Assembly (NCBI RefSeq): GCF_932526225.1
Contig: NC_064040.1
Coordinates: 7,475,181 to 7,539,180 of the forward strand
Reading direction: 5' to 3'
From: Nematostella vectensis
Lineage: Eukaryota > Cnidaria > Anthozoa > Actiniaria > Edwardsiidae
DNA length: 64,000 bases
The position numbers and the translations under genes are program-made. Each line of letters opens with the position of its first letter. Positions within the stretch are counted from its first letter, which is position 1. Shown here piece by piece: positions 37,601 through 48,395 of this stretch. The notes below the pieces were generated by a model, which was not told where the DNA came from, ran no database searches, and saw only the letters and a program-made list of their open reading frames with translations.

Positions 37601-40355
37601 TTATAATGATTCTATTTGTTTCTGTTTCCTACCTTTAGGGCTATTGTCAACGTGTTTGATGTATCCTTTGATCCTTTATCTATCAATGAACACAATCGCA
37701 CTCTTTTATATATTTCTCTTGTCCTCCAAGCACTCAGAGGGAGGGGGGACACCAAGGGCGTGTCTTATTCCCCAAGACCGCCATTTTATCCGTGACTGCG
37801 CACGCCCCACACCTCCCATCCCCCCAATCAAATTCTTGCAAGACACCAGGCTCCACTCATTCACATTTCTTATTTCCTTTTTTTCTCTGCAGTCCATTTC
37901 TGTCTCTTTGCAGCTCTCTTCCAGCTATCACTCTTCTCTTTCGCTCCTAATTATTTCCACCTTTTTTTCCACCTTTTCTTTCCATGGTATTTCAATCTTC
38001 CATTTTATTTTCTGTCTTCTCCTTTTTCTCTCAGTAGTTACCGTCCTTCCTTTTTACCTCTAATTAACGGCTCAAGGCGTTGTATTAAAGTCCTTGACAA
38101 ACCACTAGGAGAACCACAGTGGCATGCTGGGATACGAGGAGTTTCTGCTAGCTTATCTCAGAACAAAAGAGTGCATGGTAAATAACATGATACTTTTTCC
38201 TGGCATTTTAAGGGCATGTTTTTTACTCGTGATTCCGGGATGAAAATGATTAGAATAGAAAAAGCGCGCGTTCGTTCATCCCGCGTTCCCATTTCATAAT
38301 GGAATGGAGGCCATTCCACCCATTCAGCTACCTGTAGCCGAATGACTTGAATGCCATTCTGAACATTCTCTACTTACCATTCCCATTCTAGAACGATAGG
38401 AAAAAACGCGCCCTGACACTATTGAACAATTTGGAATCGGAGACGTAAGATGCCTACTGGAAGTAAATCTCCATGGATGGATTATGAATTTAACATGAGT
38501 TTAACATTTTAAGTTCTTGCTTCTAGGCAATCTTCAAACGTTACGACATCGACGAATCCGGAAGCATCGAAGCATTCGAGTTAAGATAAGCGCTGTTCGA
38601 CGCCTATCCAAGTAAGTGATACTGCACGGGCTATTTTGCCTACTGGTAGCCTGGGGGCGAGGCTACGAGTTATCATTGTTTTCCTGTAAGATGAGTGTTA
38701 TGATACCGGGCCTCCTGTGTACATCCGTGTCCTTACAAGGATCCGCCATCTTGTTTTTTCGCTTGTAATAAACCAATCACCACAATAAGAAAGATGTAGT
38801 GTACACGTTGGCACACATGGAGTATAAAGCCCTGTGCAAACTGCGCCAACACCCGCCGGCATTGCTGGCGGATTCTTTGCTCGACTGACCACAAGACAAA
38901 AAAAAGTCAGAAAGTCCATTCCTATTTTGACATTTCCTTTGTCCTATGCTAAAAGGTGCTGGCGCATTTTGCACGGGGCTTAAGGCCCGGTGCAAACACC
39001 GCATACATCCGCCAGCAAACAGCACCAACCTTTCAGGCGAGACCCTAGACAAGAGCCGAAGTGCTGGGCTGTTCGTACACCGTTGGGAGCTTTTGTGAAG
39101 CAGTTCGCCAACATTTCCTTTAAACGAGCGTAGCGGTGCCAGCATTGCTGGCCAAGTGCTGCAGAATATTCGCCAACGAACTACCTTTTGCACCACCAAC
39201 AACCTTTATGCACCATCTGTTTCACTTGTGTTACTCCTCGATTAAACTTTTGCATGTTATAACCAGTGTTGTGTATTGCGCTAACTCTTTCGCTAACGAT
39301 TATCGTAGAGCTTTCCCTCAGTCAAGAGGTCCTGCAAGCCATCAACGCGCGTTTTAGCACCGGCGATGGCAAAATCAACGTGGATGACTTTGTGGAGATC
39401 TCATGTCGCTTTGATAGATTTTACAGTGAGTAGAGCATGGAAATTGCTTCGGTATAAGCTAAGGGTTTTTGGAATTATCACTGATGCCCGTGTTTGATAT
39501 TTCCTGATAATTCGCGCAGTATTCTTGAATAGAACAGAATTTCCAAGGGCATACAACGAGCCCCCTCCCCAAAACACGTTAAAATGGCATATTTCGTCGT
39601 TTGAATTATGTTCTGATGTGAAATCCATTTTAAAAGTTGCTGGGAATAAGTTATCTGTTCCACCATACCTTTTTTCTCCAGGCCAGCATTGATTAGACAA
39701 TTTTTCCCCAACCAGCAGTGGTGAGGCATTTTAGCACATGAAAAATTGCCCTTATACCGTTCAGGACGATTTTTTTTCAAACAACCGCTCCATCGCCCAA
39801 AAAAATATTCCCAGAACAACCAGTTCGACTCCACAAATTTGCCAGCAGAACCATTCGGGACGTTTTATTTTCCCAGTAACCGAGGGGTCGAACATCTTCC
39901 CAGGCAGCAAAAAAACGGGCTGCGGAACAGAAATTTTGCCGAACAGATCCGTTTTGTGCCCTTGAATTTATTGAATTAGCGGGTCCGTTAGATGTATTGT
40001 AAGACCTTTGAAGACTCGTAAAGCTTTATATGTGAATTTAATGCTCGCAGAAATTCCTGAAAATCTAATTTTGTTATTGTCTTGAATATTCAAAGCTTCA
40101 ATTTTTTCACTTTTACTAGTATGTGAAAATATTCAAGTAATTTTTTGATACTGAAAAGTGTTATTTCTAATGTGTAACGTGTCTAAACCTTTTTCAGGAC
40201 TCGTCAGTATGTTTTTGAACCCTGATGGAAGTTCGATCACACTTACAACAGAACAGGTAAGAGCACATCCGGTATGTAAAGGAAGAGGTATGTATCAAAC
40301 AGGAGCATACATGATTAAACTAGCTCAAGTTAAAAAAAAGAACTCTGAAAAATAG
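23033..40355 (+). CDS. Calpain (protease core, C2-like, penta-EF-hand) with an in-frame stop in EF3
   Basis: This is a Ca2+-dependent cysteine protease of classical calpain architecture. Eighteen exons: 23033-23299, 24317-24651, 25750-25918, 26719-26799, 30648-30739, 31585-31662, 33194-33382, 34654-34792, 35726-35949, 36352-36397, 36726-36791, 37345-37402, 37522-37543, 37639-37660, 38109-38177, 38527-38611, 39309-39425, 40198-40355. They sum to 2217 nt (739 codons) with all joins in phase. The triad is canonical: Cys115 (GNCWLLAAM), His275 (KGHAYSIT) and Asn300 ([10 protein letters not shown]). A TAA at 38587-38589 interrupts EF3, which would give a 639-aa product lacking the rest of the PEF domain, although coding pattern continues afterwards. 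The exon plan and seven identical exon lengths show it is a paralog of the gene at 6254-16889. Confidence 0.88.
23975..24326 (+). repeat. Array of calpain(+) exon 2 splice-acceptor copies, period about 44 bp
   Basis: C-runs followed by GACATTTCTGTAG or TGATATTTCTGTAG and (G)AAAATCT recur, with AG ends at 23991, 24095, 24137, 24181, 24224 and the working one at 24316. The copy at about 24272 has CG in place of AG. Each unit therefore holds a pyrimidine tract, an AG and the first bases of exon 2 (GAAATCT). Confidence 0.8.
24581..24832 (+). repeat. 92-bp tandem triplication of the calpain(+) exon 2 donor end
   Basis: The block from AACTGGTGTTTGTCCAC through GAGTTCTGGTGCGCGCTGCT to CGCAAAGTAAGTTTATTTCT is repeated. 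Donors stand at 24652 and 24744, exactly 92 bp apart. The third copy ends before the donor, diverging after GAGAAAGCGTTT. The intronic copies have ACTAACCAG before AGAA, which would act as an acceptor. Confidence 0.93.
25164..25262. repeat. (GAAGT)n pentanucleotide microsatellite
   Basis: About 17 to 19 GAAGT units, slightly broken toward the end. It lies in calpain(+) intron 2. Confidence 0.9.
25955..26696. repeat. Imperfect (CAT/CAC/CCA)n trinucleotide tract
   Basis: About 740 bp of CATCAT, CACCAC and CCATTA mixtures with recurring blocks such as GTTCCCACCACCACC. It fills most of calpain(+) intron 3. His-rich, Thr/Ile-rich and Met/Val-rich frames on either strand are by-products. Confidence 0.9.
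26815..30607. repeat. 42-bp minisatellite, about 90 units, filling calpain(+) intron 4
   Basis: The unit is CTTGGCGCAACATACTTGAT followed by ACAAACTACTTGACG(C/T)AACAAC. It starts about 15 bp after the exon 4 donor and ends about 40 bp before the exon 5 acceptor. The two halves of the unit share TTG(A/G)CGCAACA, so it probably arose from a shorter repeat. Variant order shows higher-order blocks: 27102-27329 recurs about 420 bp (ten units) later. Very long minus-strand frames exist only because 42 is a multiple of three. Confidence 0.95.
31131..31450. repeat. 38-bp minisatellite, about 8 units
   Basis: The unit reads ATATCAGTCTTTCATTGCCA then TCGTATGTTAAGTCTCTC, with a C/G variant in the CATT or GATT position. 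It lies in calpain(+) intron 5 and fades into CAGTCTTTCAGTCTCTC. Confidence 0.92.
32880..33130. repeat. Two adjoining dispersed repeat fragments in calpain(+) intron 6
   Basis: The first part (to about 33030) shares CCTCCAATATTTT blocks and TTTCGAGGCCTGCTAC with 10447-10590. The second (ATGTTGGGAGATGCCTGTGA and ATATTTCCTTTGTCTT) matches the repeat at 21840-21900. One may have inserted beside the other. Confidence 0.5.
33194..36397 (+). CDS. Calpain(+) exons 7-10: C2-like domain and linker
   Basis: Exon 7 starts [18 protein letters not shown] and carries [18 protein letters not shown]. Exon 8 has the acidic loop [13 protein letters not shown] and ends TIGFALYK at a donor that is present seven times. 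Exon 9 carries [28 protein letters not shown] and FLLRIFSEK. Exon 10 is a 46-nt linker ([15 protein letters not shown]). If the seventh donor (35153) were used, exon 8 would gain 360 nt in frame. Confidence 0.87.
33748..34615. repeat. C-rich 12-13-bp minisatellite, about 70 units
   Basis: CCCCCTGTGCAC, CCCCCTGTGTAC and CCCCCTGCGAAC alternate over about 870 bp, very C-rich on the plus strand. Longer blocks with GCGAACCCCCCGCGCACC recur several times. It lies in calpain(+) intron 7, ending about 40 bp before exon 8. Pro/Cys-rich or Gly-rich frames are not genes. Confidence 0.93.
34774..35175 (+). repeat. 60-bp array of the calpain(+) exon 8 donor, seven copies
   Basis: GGCTTCGCCCT(G/A/T)TACAAG|GTTAGT recurs with donors after 34792, 34852, 34912, 34972, 35032, 35092 and 35152. 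The first six read GTTAGT and the last GTGAGT, the best consensus. The spacer AACAGAGTGATAAGTAGAGT with GATCTGTGAAGGCA is also kept. No stop occurs in the exon frame across the array, so each unit would add [11 protein letters not shown] plus nine residues. Confidence 0.96.
35990..36290. repeat. Degenerate GTGTTGTGTGACAGTGTTAC repeat
   Basis: Blocks of GTGTTGTGTGACAGTGTTAC recur about eight times with spacing of 25 to 50 bp and much decay, in calpain(+) intron 9. Confidence 0.6.
36726..40355 (+). CDS. Calpain(+) exons 11-18: penta-EF-hand domain, interrupted
   Basis: Exon 11 ends FFDKFAGE. Exon 12 is EF1 ([17 protein letters not shown]). Exons 13 and 14 are 22 nt each. Exon 15 completes EF2 ([12 protein letters not shown]); the AG at 38107-38108 gives this full 12-residue loop. 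Exon 16 is EF3 ([14 protein letters not shown]) followed by TAA. Exon 17 (117 nt as in the paralog) is EF4 with [12 protein letters not shown]. Exon 18 ([15 protein letters not shown]) reads on to a TAG at 40355; a GTAAGA at 40257 could instead splice to an unseen exon. Confidence 0.8.
37522..37543 (+). CDS. 22-nt microexon (calpain(+) exon 13)
   Basis: Between GACGCAG and GTTAGT, it reads (E)FRLNVA(R) in phase with exons 12 and 14. The paralog's matching exon (10895-10931) is 37 nt, so the helix after EF1 is five residues shorter here. Confidence 0.75.
37639..37660 (+). CDS. 22-nt microexon (calpain(+) exon 14)
   Basis: Between CTTTAG and GTATCC, it reads (R)AIVNVFD, the helix and first loop residue of EF2. 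The same size, phase and donor are found in the minus-strand paralog at 10780-10801. Confidence 0.85.
38587..38589 (+). pseudogene. In-frame TAA in calpain(+) EF3 exon
   Basis: Exon 16 reads IEAFELR, then TAA, then ALFDAYP. The paralog has ELRDALNG at the same place, so a sense codon is expected. Downstream exons keep phase and EF-hand pattern, so the change looks recent, polymorphic or erroneous rather than an old pseudogene. Confidence 0.8.
38840..39190. repeat. Dispersed repeat with GCCAGCATTGCTGGC palindromes
   Basis: CGCCGGCATTGCTGGCGG, a second GTGCAAACACCGCA segment and GTGCCAGCATTGCTGGCC occur within 350 bp, with TTCGCCAACATTTCCTTT also seen at the other copies. It fills part of calpain(+) intron 16. 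Confidence 0.5.
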
Positions 40356-40623
40356 TGCAGTACGTGTATGTCATTGTTCGATAATAAAAAAAAGAGGAAA
40401 TTCGGGGGGGGGGGGGGGTGGTGCGGGGGGGAGGGGGTAGAGCTTATTGAATATTTTGCGTCTCAGTGGGGTCACCGATTCGAGGCAGGGCGCTAATTGG
40501 GAGTTTAACGCTTTTAAGAATTTATTGTACGTACGCACGGCCCATTTTTCTGGTCGGTAGAACAAAAGTGTTAGATAGAATATAAAGAAGTGGATTATAA
40601 TGACGCTAATTATTTCTGTGAAT

Positions 40624-40629
40624 AATAAA
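40624..40629 (+). promoter_or_regulatory. Polyadenylation signal AATAAA for calpain(+)
   Basis: AATAAA is followed within 10 bp by GGTTTTTGTGTTTT, a GU-rich downstream element. It stands about 270 bp after the TAG. A weaker AATAAA lies at 40384. Confidence 0.5.
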
Positions 40630-41869
40630 AAGGTTTTTGTGTTTTAAAACTTCTAAAATGTGAAACGTCCCAAGAAAAAGTTCGAGATCCCCCTATAAAC
40701 GAGCGTCGCCTACTACTCCCTAATATCGGCTTAGATTGGAATAAAAGTCTTGCTTAATGTGGAACTCGTCACTGACGCTGTGTTTCTGCGTTCCTTGTGC
40801 AGCTCGTAAGGACAGGGATGAGCATGTGAGGCGCTGAGGAAACAGGTGAAAATTTTTTTGAATGATTGATTCCTGTTTTTGTATACCACACTTTCTGATG
40901 GTTTCAGGGATTTACCGACCGACTGATTGACTGACCAAAGTAAGTAGAGAAAACTAGTAGCCAACCCAGCGATCTTCAAAGGATCCAGACTCTATAAAAC
41001 GGGCTGGACAAACCAAGAGTGCATAATACAAATAAAACACTCATCAAAATAGTATAGCCCGCTTATAAGACCTGTGGACCCGCCCTTGTGCGCGTTTCCC
41101 CTCCTACAAACATGAATTAATCACCTTTTTCTTTAGGCCTCTACAGATCACACACCAGTGAGGAAAAATTGACTGGCTCAACCCCCTTAGTCTTTCGCAT
41201 TGGCATGTTTCGGGCAAAGTAACGCGACCAGCAAATAATGGCAAGAGGACAAGCGGAAGTATTTTATTACCGCAAGGCCTACTATTTGAAACTCGGGTAC
41301 AAATAGCTTCTGGTATCCAGGGTACTAATGAAATTTTGTATGAAAAACACGCGATTTTTTAAAAGCAATTAGCAATTCTAAAAATGGCGGTTTTAGATAG
41401 TTTGTACTTGATTAGACAAATCTTTCATCAAAGATCACGATAAAATTTCAAAAAATTCCAACCAGTAAGAAAGACCGAAGCCCATTGTTAAGTCCCTCCC
41501 AATAACCTGTAAATTAAAAGGTACACAGAGCGTGGGGGGGGGGGGGGGGGGGGTGACGACAGGCACTTCAATGTGATTCATGAAACTATGTGATTTATGT
41601 AACCATATTCAACAAAAACAAAATAGGTGTTCTTGAAGTGTTGCTACAGATCACTCGAGCGAAGTTTACAGAATGCCACAGATAGGCCTATAGAGGATTT
41701 TTAGACCTTAACATTTATAAGAATTCTAAATAAAGTCGAGAAAAACTTGCGTGCTAAATCAATGCTGTCTTGTATCACAGAAAAATTAGGTTTTCATGAA
41801 ATTCAATTTCGCGAAATTGAAGCTCAGTGAAGGCCGCTGTATTTAGTCAGCAGTAGCTTTCCAACAGAG

Positions 41870-42930
41870 CTGGTCCCATCTCTAATCGTTGCTGTGCTAT
41901 GCTAGCACAAGTTGATGTTTGCTTCTTTTTTCATAAAAAAAAAACGGCTTTGCATATTTAGAGAGTGCCCTAGGAAATCATTAAGTATAATTAATTGTTT
42001 GATTTACGGATGTTTTCAAGCAAAGATGAATTAATGGAGATTTTTGTTTGGCTTTGCACGGGTGAGAAAATAATTTTCTAATGAATCACCGCAACTCTCC
42101 TAAATGCGGTCTTTTCTGAGACCAAATTGGGATCAAAATTGGGATTGATTTGTTTAGCTTTGGGGTGAAAAAAAACTGTCGAACTGGGTGGAGAGTGATA
42201 AGGTTGTGCCGATTTTTTCCATGGATATCGCGTAACATGTAAGCAATTCTTTTTCCTGTGTGGTATTTTGTGCATTTGGTGCCACAGGGCGATTAAAATT
42301 TGTCTAAGAAAGCGAGCTATTATTTAGGTGAAGAGAACTTGCTATCACCTTGATCGTTGTGTTTATTTTGTATTTATGATTTTTTTAAACCCTTTCACTC
42401 CTGGGTACTTTTGAGCAAAATTGTAAGAAAAACAGACTGAAAACAGAAACCTCCCCCCCCCCCTATTTCAAGTCCAACACTACCAGTTAAGTTAAGCTAC
42501 CGCTGAAGTTTCCAACAATGCACTGCGGTGCCTTTTCTTTCTAGCGGCGGCACTGCTACAGCCTGTTGCTTACAACAGTTTTGCTTGTAATTTGCTTAAA
42601 AATTGCAGCTTTTTCGCATCTGGAGAGTGCCTTAGGACATCATGAAGTCTTTTTGGGCATAATTAATGCTGTGCATATGGTTGTTTGCAAGCTGAGGTGG
42701 GATAATTCCTTGTTTGGGTTTCACGGAGTAAGAAAGGAATTTTCTAATGAATGGCCTCATACTCTCCAATGTGGAACATCTTTGCTTCCTAACCTTATTA
42801 AAAAATTGTTTAGGGCTTATTCTGGGCTTACTCTGGGTTCCTTGGACCTGGAAATGTTTTGTTTGGCTTTGGGGCAAAAAGACTGTTATGATTATAGGGG
42901 AGGAGTTTGCCCGCCTCTCTGTCAAGGTGT
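41870..42930. repeat. Two diverged direct copies of a segment of about 370 bp
   Basis: 41940-42200 and 42600-42900 share, in order, GAGAGTGCC(C/T)TAGGA, TAATTTTCTAATGAAT or GAATTTTCTAATGAATG, ACTCTCC, and TTTGGCTTTGGGG- or TTAGCTTTGGGGTGAAAAA-like blocks. Divergence is high, so the duplication is old or the copies are separate insertions of one element. Confidence 0.5.
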
Positions 42931-44087
42931 TTCCAAGACTCCCATTATACAGTACAGGAGGCATGCATATAGCCTGGACATAGAGACTCGCTTCTAATGG
43001 AGGTTTTAGCATTGATTATTGTGGCAGATGGATGTAAAATTGAACCTTATGGAGCGCAATAAAGGTTTCTATGTGTGCCCCTTGATCTGTGTTTGCTTGT
43101 CTCTATTTGAAGTTCGGAATTTTGTCTTTTTTGGTAAGAAATGTTTCTGAGTTCAAGCATTTGTTTACGAATTGGTCAGAAATCAAGATTGATATTTTGA
43201 CAATAGAGTCAATTCTATTACATTGCTTATATGCGCTTTTGAAGGTTGTCTATGCCTTGAAGGAATCCATCAGTACCCGTGTCTGGTGATTTTTAGTTTG
43301 CATTTCTGACGTTTTATAGTTGGGCCTATATTTTACGGGCGTCTGAGGAAGTTATAGTAATGGAAGTGTTAAGCTTGTGGGTACTTGTCACGGACGGTAG
43401 AGGGGTTAATGGGTTAAACGTCAGTCTTAGGTAATAATAATGTAAGAGTGATTTTGTTTTCTCGGGCTAAAACCGAGTATCGTTACTTGTTCTCACTGAG
43501 AAATTTGTTACATGACTCTTTAAACACAAATATTTGATTTTTCCATACACTCTTTTTTATGAGAACGTATAATTTTCAGTTGAGGCTGGGCCGTTTTTAT
43601 TTTTGGAGCATTTTAAGGCTGAAGATGTTCTAAACGATGTTTCAATTTTAGTGCTTATAAAATATAGTACCCAATGAATTATTAGGAGGAGAATTACTCA
43701 AATGATCAATAGCAATATAATATTTAAGGTTGGTTGAACACACAAGACTAAAGAAGCAATATGTTGCTGCTATCTGAGCCTCGGCATGTTCTTAAAATTT
43801 GGTGAAATCTCAGCCAGGACGTTCTTAAAAAAAAAATTAAAAAAAAATAATCAAAAATTATTAAAAAGAGTGTATCCTTTCTCGTTTCCTCTATGCCCTT
43901 TAAGTCCCTTTCTACCAGATATGGTGCTAAATGGATATATGAAGCACGCTCATGAACAAAAAGGACATTTCACAGTTCATTAATATTAATCAGTTATTAT
44001 TATTTAGTATAGCTGGCTTTACTTGAGAGTTTTCTTGTGATCCGAATCACACTTCACGACTAAATTCAAATAAAATGTAATGGTAAA

Positions 44088-44241
44088 CAGGGGCGTAGCC
44101 AGGGGGTGGCCTAGGGGCCCGGCCCCCCTTCTAGCAGCCCAAAATACAGAAGTGTATGAGACTTTATCTAAAATACAGGAGAAAATGCCTTGAAAGGGCC
44201 TTTTGGGGCCCCTCCTGTTTAAAATCCTGGCTACGCCGTTG
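44088..44241. mobile_element. Short hAT-like nonautonomous element
   Basis: It begins CAGGGGCGTAGCCAGGGGG and ends CCTGGCTACGCCGTTG, an imperfect inverted repeat typical of hAT-derived MITEs. The interior is GGGGCCC-rich and noncoding. No clear 8-bp target duplication. Confidence 0.5.
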
Positions 44242-47040
44242 TTAAAAGTGGGAAAGCCGGTGTTTGCATTTCTTTCTTATTTTCTTTTCCGAACACGCCA
44301 TCGCTTAATGGTCCGTTGCTAGAAGCACGAGACGCGGGCGCGTGGCATATTCTCGGCCGTGTCCACACCGTGTTAACAGTGCTACACACTTTCACACACA
44401 ATCAATACACGCGTGAAGCAGTCCATATCATCTAGTGCCGATAAAATCTTAACTTAAAAAATTGGTCACAGGAAAGAAAAAAGTCAGTCGTAAGTGAAGC
44501 GCATGGAGATTTTTTTTAATGATTGCCATACAAAACAATAGTTATATTTGCATTTAAATGGCGGTAAAATTTTCAGATGATACAAACGACGGTTATTGTT
44601 ATCCGCCTAATTATTGTTTGTGTTTGTGTGTGTGTGTGGTAATTTTATGTCTTCGCAATGATAGGAATATCGCAAACAATAATAAGAAATAGAAAAGTGA
44701 TTGTTTTTTTTAAATTCTCTCCGTTTATACACCGCTTTAGTCATTTCACAAATGCTCTTTTCCTTTACACCGGATTCATTAAAAAATAAAACTATTTTTT
44801 TCTTAAAAATATCGATTTTGGATTGCAAGAGAACACGATTCTGCCCTTGTAAGCAACTCTTATCTTGTTTTAAATGATTGGATTTCCAAGATTATTCGAT
44901 GTTACTCTAGATGCACTTTGATATAGCATCAGCGAGAAAATATTCGAACACAACTTTGACATCAGTTTGATAGTAGCTACATAGTCGCAAAAGACACTTT
45001 GTCAATAAAGAGGAAACGTTGATAATTGCTATCATCCGTTGAGACCGGAGCTATTTTCTATTTTCTTACCCAATTACGAAGATAAAAAAATACACCTTTT
45101 ACTTGATCTATTTTTGCTCATTTTGATAGGACTATTTGCTGCAAATAACTAAAAAAACTGCAATAAGCAATCACCGACGGCGTTTGTTTGTCAGGACGTA
45201 AATTAAAGACAGCCGTAAGCACTTCGATACTTGACAAGTTTTAACTTTAAGTGAAATATATTAATCTCAGACGAAAGTCGCCATGGTACTCTTAAGTGGT
45301 CTCTCCACGAGCAGAATGATTTGAATCGTGTTGCCACTTAGCGTAACAAGCGTAAAATGAAATCTTGAGAAATGGACGAAATTCTTGCTGCATATGATCT
45401 TGTTTGTTGAGAGGGCTACGAATCATTTAAAACCGACAAACGCACCGGCGGAATTGGCGTATTTAAATACCCCACTGGGATTAACTGAAATTCTCAAAAC
45501 TTCTCCTGCACAGGGTTTCTGCATCAAACTGTGAATATTGATTTGAATTACGTTTCGAGCAGATTGCTACGCGGGGAGTGGCGGATACCTATTTAATTGT
45601 TTTTCTCAGATGGTTGCGCGCTCGCGCGTGCGATAACCTTGGAGAATTACGAGATTGCTTTCAAAGATTAGCTTTCTCCATGATTATGTAACTCCTACGA
45701 CTTCCCACTCCATAAAAATATCAAAGATTTCATTTTTAGACTATTTTAATCGGTGCCTGAAATAAAACATATTTTGGGTTTGTTCCAATCCTTCCAGCGT
45801 GGCTATTTTGTTCTTTGGGCGTTGGCTGTCAGACATGTCACTTGCATTTTGCTACTCGTTTGATCATAGCAAGGGATTAAGATAACTGCCCTTAAACGAT
45901 GACAATGAAAAAAAATGACTCGCATGAAAAAGACCAAAAAACCAAGCATTATATATTAATGCCTTGCCCGACCTTCCCTAATGCCACGATACGATGACTT
46001 TGCAGTATCGTAAGAAGGTTTAATTCAGAAATGTACATTTTTAAGCTGCAGTGGAAATTTCACTTTTTCATGTGCGAATATTGTATATATATGGACATAT
46101 AGTTTGCATTTTTCAAGAAGAAAGGTGACGTTATTGTTTGTCATATTATTGTTTTATTATTTAATTTTGTGCTCCCTAATTCGTTTCCCCGATGGCGCAC
46201 TCTGATGAAAAGTTTCTAAATTGTGTCTAGTTTTTGATTGCCAAGTTTCAGTTCGATCGAATAAATCCTGATACAGATTGAGCGTATTTTGTGAGTCTAT
46301 GTGTCTTTGTCTCGAGTTGAATCCAGGCAATTAATTGCATTTCTTCGCCACATTCCTGGCGAACTTACTCAAACGCTCGTGGTGTTTACATCTTGTCAAG
46401 TAGGAAGATTTTATGTTGTTTTGTTATACACATTTTTTATATTTTTTAACTTTCTTAAAACAAGCGTGCGAGTGCCTCTTTAACTAAAAAGAGTATCAGA
46501 ATCTATAGCGTCTCTCCGTTGATATACCTGTAATAGTTATCTTCAATGTCTCTGGAATTGATTGTTAACTAATTATCTTTGCGCACATATGTTTGTTCCC
46601 AGCAATTTTGCGGCGTGTATATTTTGCGTTTCCCTCTGGGCCCAACACCATTAAACTACAGCAACTGGATAAATTCTACAATACTCACTCTCGCTGGCGC
46701 CTGTACATCGCCATTCACTACTGCACAAAATAAATAATTATATGTCGTTTCTGTTGGCGCCTTCACTACCCCATACACTACCAAAACTAAGCGTTTCTCG
46801 TTTCCGCTGGAACACTTAGGGAACCTAGTACTTCTGCATACTACAAAATACCCTTCTTACTTTTGTCTTGCGCGCGCAGAACGCATAGATGGTAAGGACA
46901 CAGGCGAAAAATATCAGTCGTTTTCGATTATTCAGTGCAAGGTTTAGAGCAATCGCAAGAATTCTGTTTATTATTACTTGCTCGAGGTTTTCACTCGTGT
47001 CGCACTTGCGTTTGCTCTTGCAGCCAGGCGAAAAAAAAAT

Positions 47041-48395
47041 TTAACCCTCGCTACGTAGCCTGCAAAGACTAAGCGTTGGGGCCCTCTTATGTCTACGTAG
47101 CCTGCGAAGACTTAGCGTTGGGGCCCTCTTATGTCTACGTAGCCTGCGAAGACTAAGCGTTGGGGCCCTTTTATGTCTACGAAGCCTGCGAAGACTAAGC
47201 GTTGGGGCCCTTTTATGTCTACGAAGCCTGCAAAGACTTAGCGTTGGGGCCCTCTTATGTCTACGTAGCCTGCGAAGACTAAGCGTTGGGGCCCTCTTAT
47301 GTCTACGTAGCCTGCAAAGACTAAGCGTTGGGGCCCTTTTATGTCTACGAAGCCTGCGAAGACTTAGCGTTGGGGCCCTCTTATGTCTACGTAGCCTGCG
47401 AAGACTAAGCGTTGGGGCCCTCTTATGTTTACGTAGCCTGCAAAGACTAAGCGTTGGGGCCCTCTTATGTCTACGTAGCCTGCGAAGACTTAGCGTTGGG
47501 GCCCTCTTATGTCTACGTAGCCTGCGAAGACTAAGCGTTGGGGCCCTTTTATGTCTACGAAGCCTGCGAAGACTAAGCGTTGGGGCCCTTTTATGTCTAC
47601 GAAGCCTGCAAAGACTTAGCGTTGGGGCCCTCTTATGTCTACGTAGCCTGCGAAGACTAAGCGTTGGGGCCCTCTTATGTCTACGTAGCCTGCGAAGACT
47701 AAGCGTTGGGGCCCTTTTATGTCTACGAAGCCTGCGAAGACTTAGCGTTGGGGCCCTCTTATGTCTACGTAGCCTGCGAAGACTAAGCGTTGGGGCCCTC
47801 TTATGTCTACGTAGCTTGCGAAGACTAAGCGTTGGGGCCCTCTTATGTCTACGTAGCCTGCGAAGACTTAGCGTTGGGGCCCTCTTATGTCTACGTAGCT
47901 TGCGAAGACTTAGCGTTGGGGCCCTCTTATGTCTACGTAGCTTGCGAAGACTAAGCGTTGGGGCCCTCTTATGTCTACGTAGCTTGCGAAGACTAAGCGT
48001 TGGGGCCCTCTTATGTCTACGTAGCTTGCGAAGACTAAGCGTTGGGGCCCTCTTATGTCTACGTAGCTTGCGAAGACTAAGCGTTGCCCGCCATGGCGTC
48101 CTATGTAGCCTGTAGACTCAGCGTTACCCCCATACCGTGCTACGTATCCTTCGTAGACTTAGCGTTACGCCCCTATAGCGTCCTACGTAGCCTTCGAAGA
48201 CTTAGCGTTTGAAGACTCCGCGATACCCCCATGGCGTCCTACGTAGTCTGTGGAGACATAGCATTACCCGTCATATCGTCCTACGTAGTCTGTGGAGACA
48301 TAGCATTACCCGTCATATCGTCCTACGAAGCCTGTGGAGACTCAGTGTTTCCCCTGCGGCGTCCTACGAAGCCTGTGTAGACTCACAGTTACCCG
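47041..48395. repeat. 42-bp minisatellite, about 32 units, running into the GPCR coding end
   Basis: The unit is GCCTGCGAAGACTAAGCGTT followed by GGGGCCCTCTTATGTCTACGTA. Units 47041-48085 are nearly uniform. From 48086 on they diverge (CCATGGCGTCCTATGTAGCC and similar), and the last unit overlaps the 3' end of the receptor gene at 48364. Confidence 0.93.

Larger units (their letters stand above)
40630..47040. other. Intergenic region, no gene recognised
   Basis: I find no protein family, splice-supported exon chain or RNA gene here. It holds poly-G runs near 40404 and 41534, a diverged duplication at 41870-42930, a short hAT-like element at 44088-44241 and otherwise unstructured AT-rich DNA. 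The frame at 42566-42997 is open by chance as far as I can judge. Confidence 0.5.

Noticed and set aside
42566-43012. 143-aa (+) and 126-aa (-) frames
   Set aside because: They overlap on opposite strands in a diverged duplicated segment; no motif, splice signal chain or family pattern.
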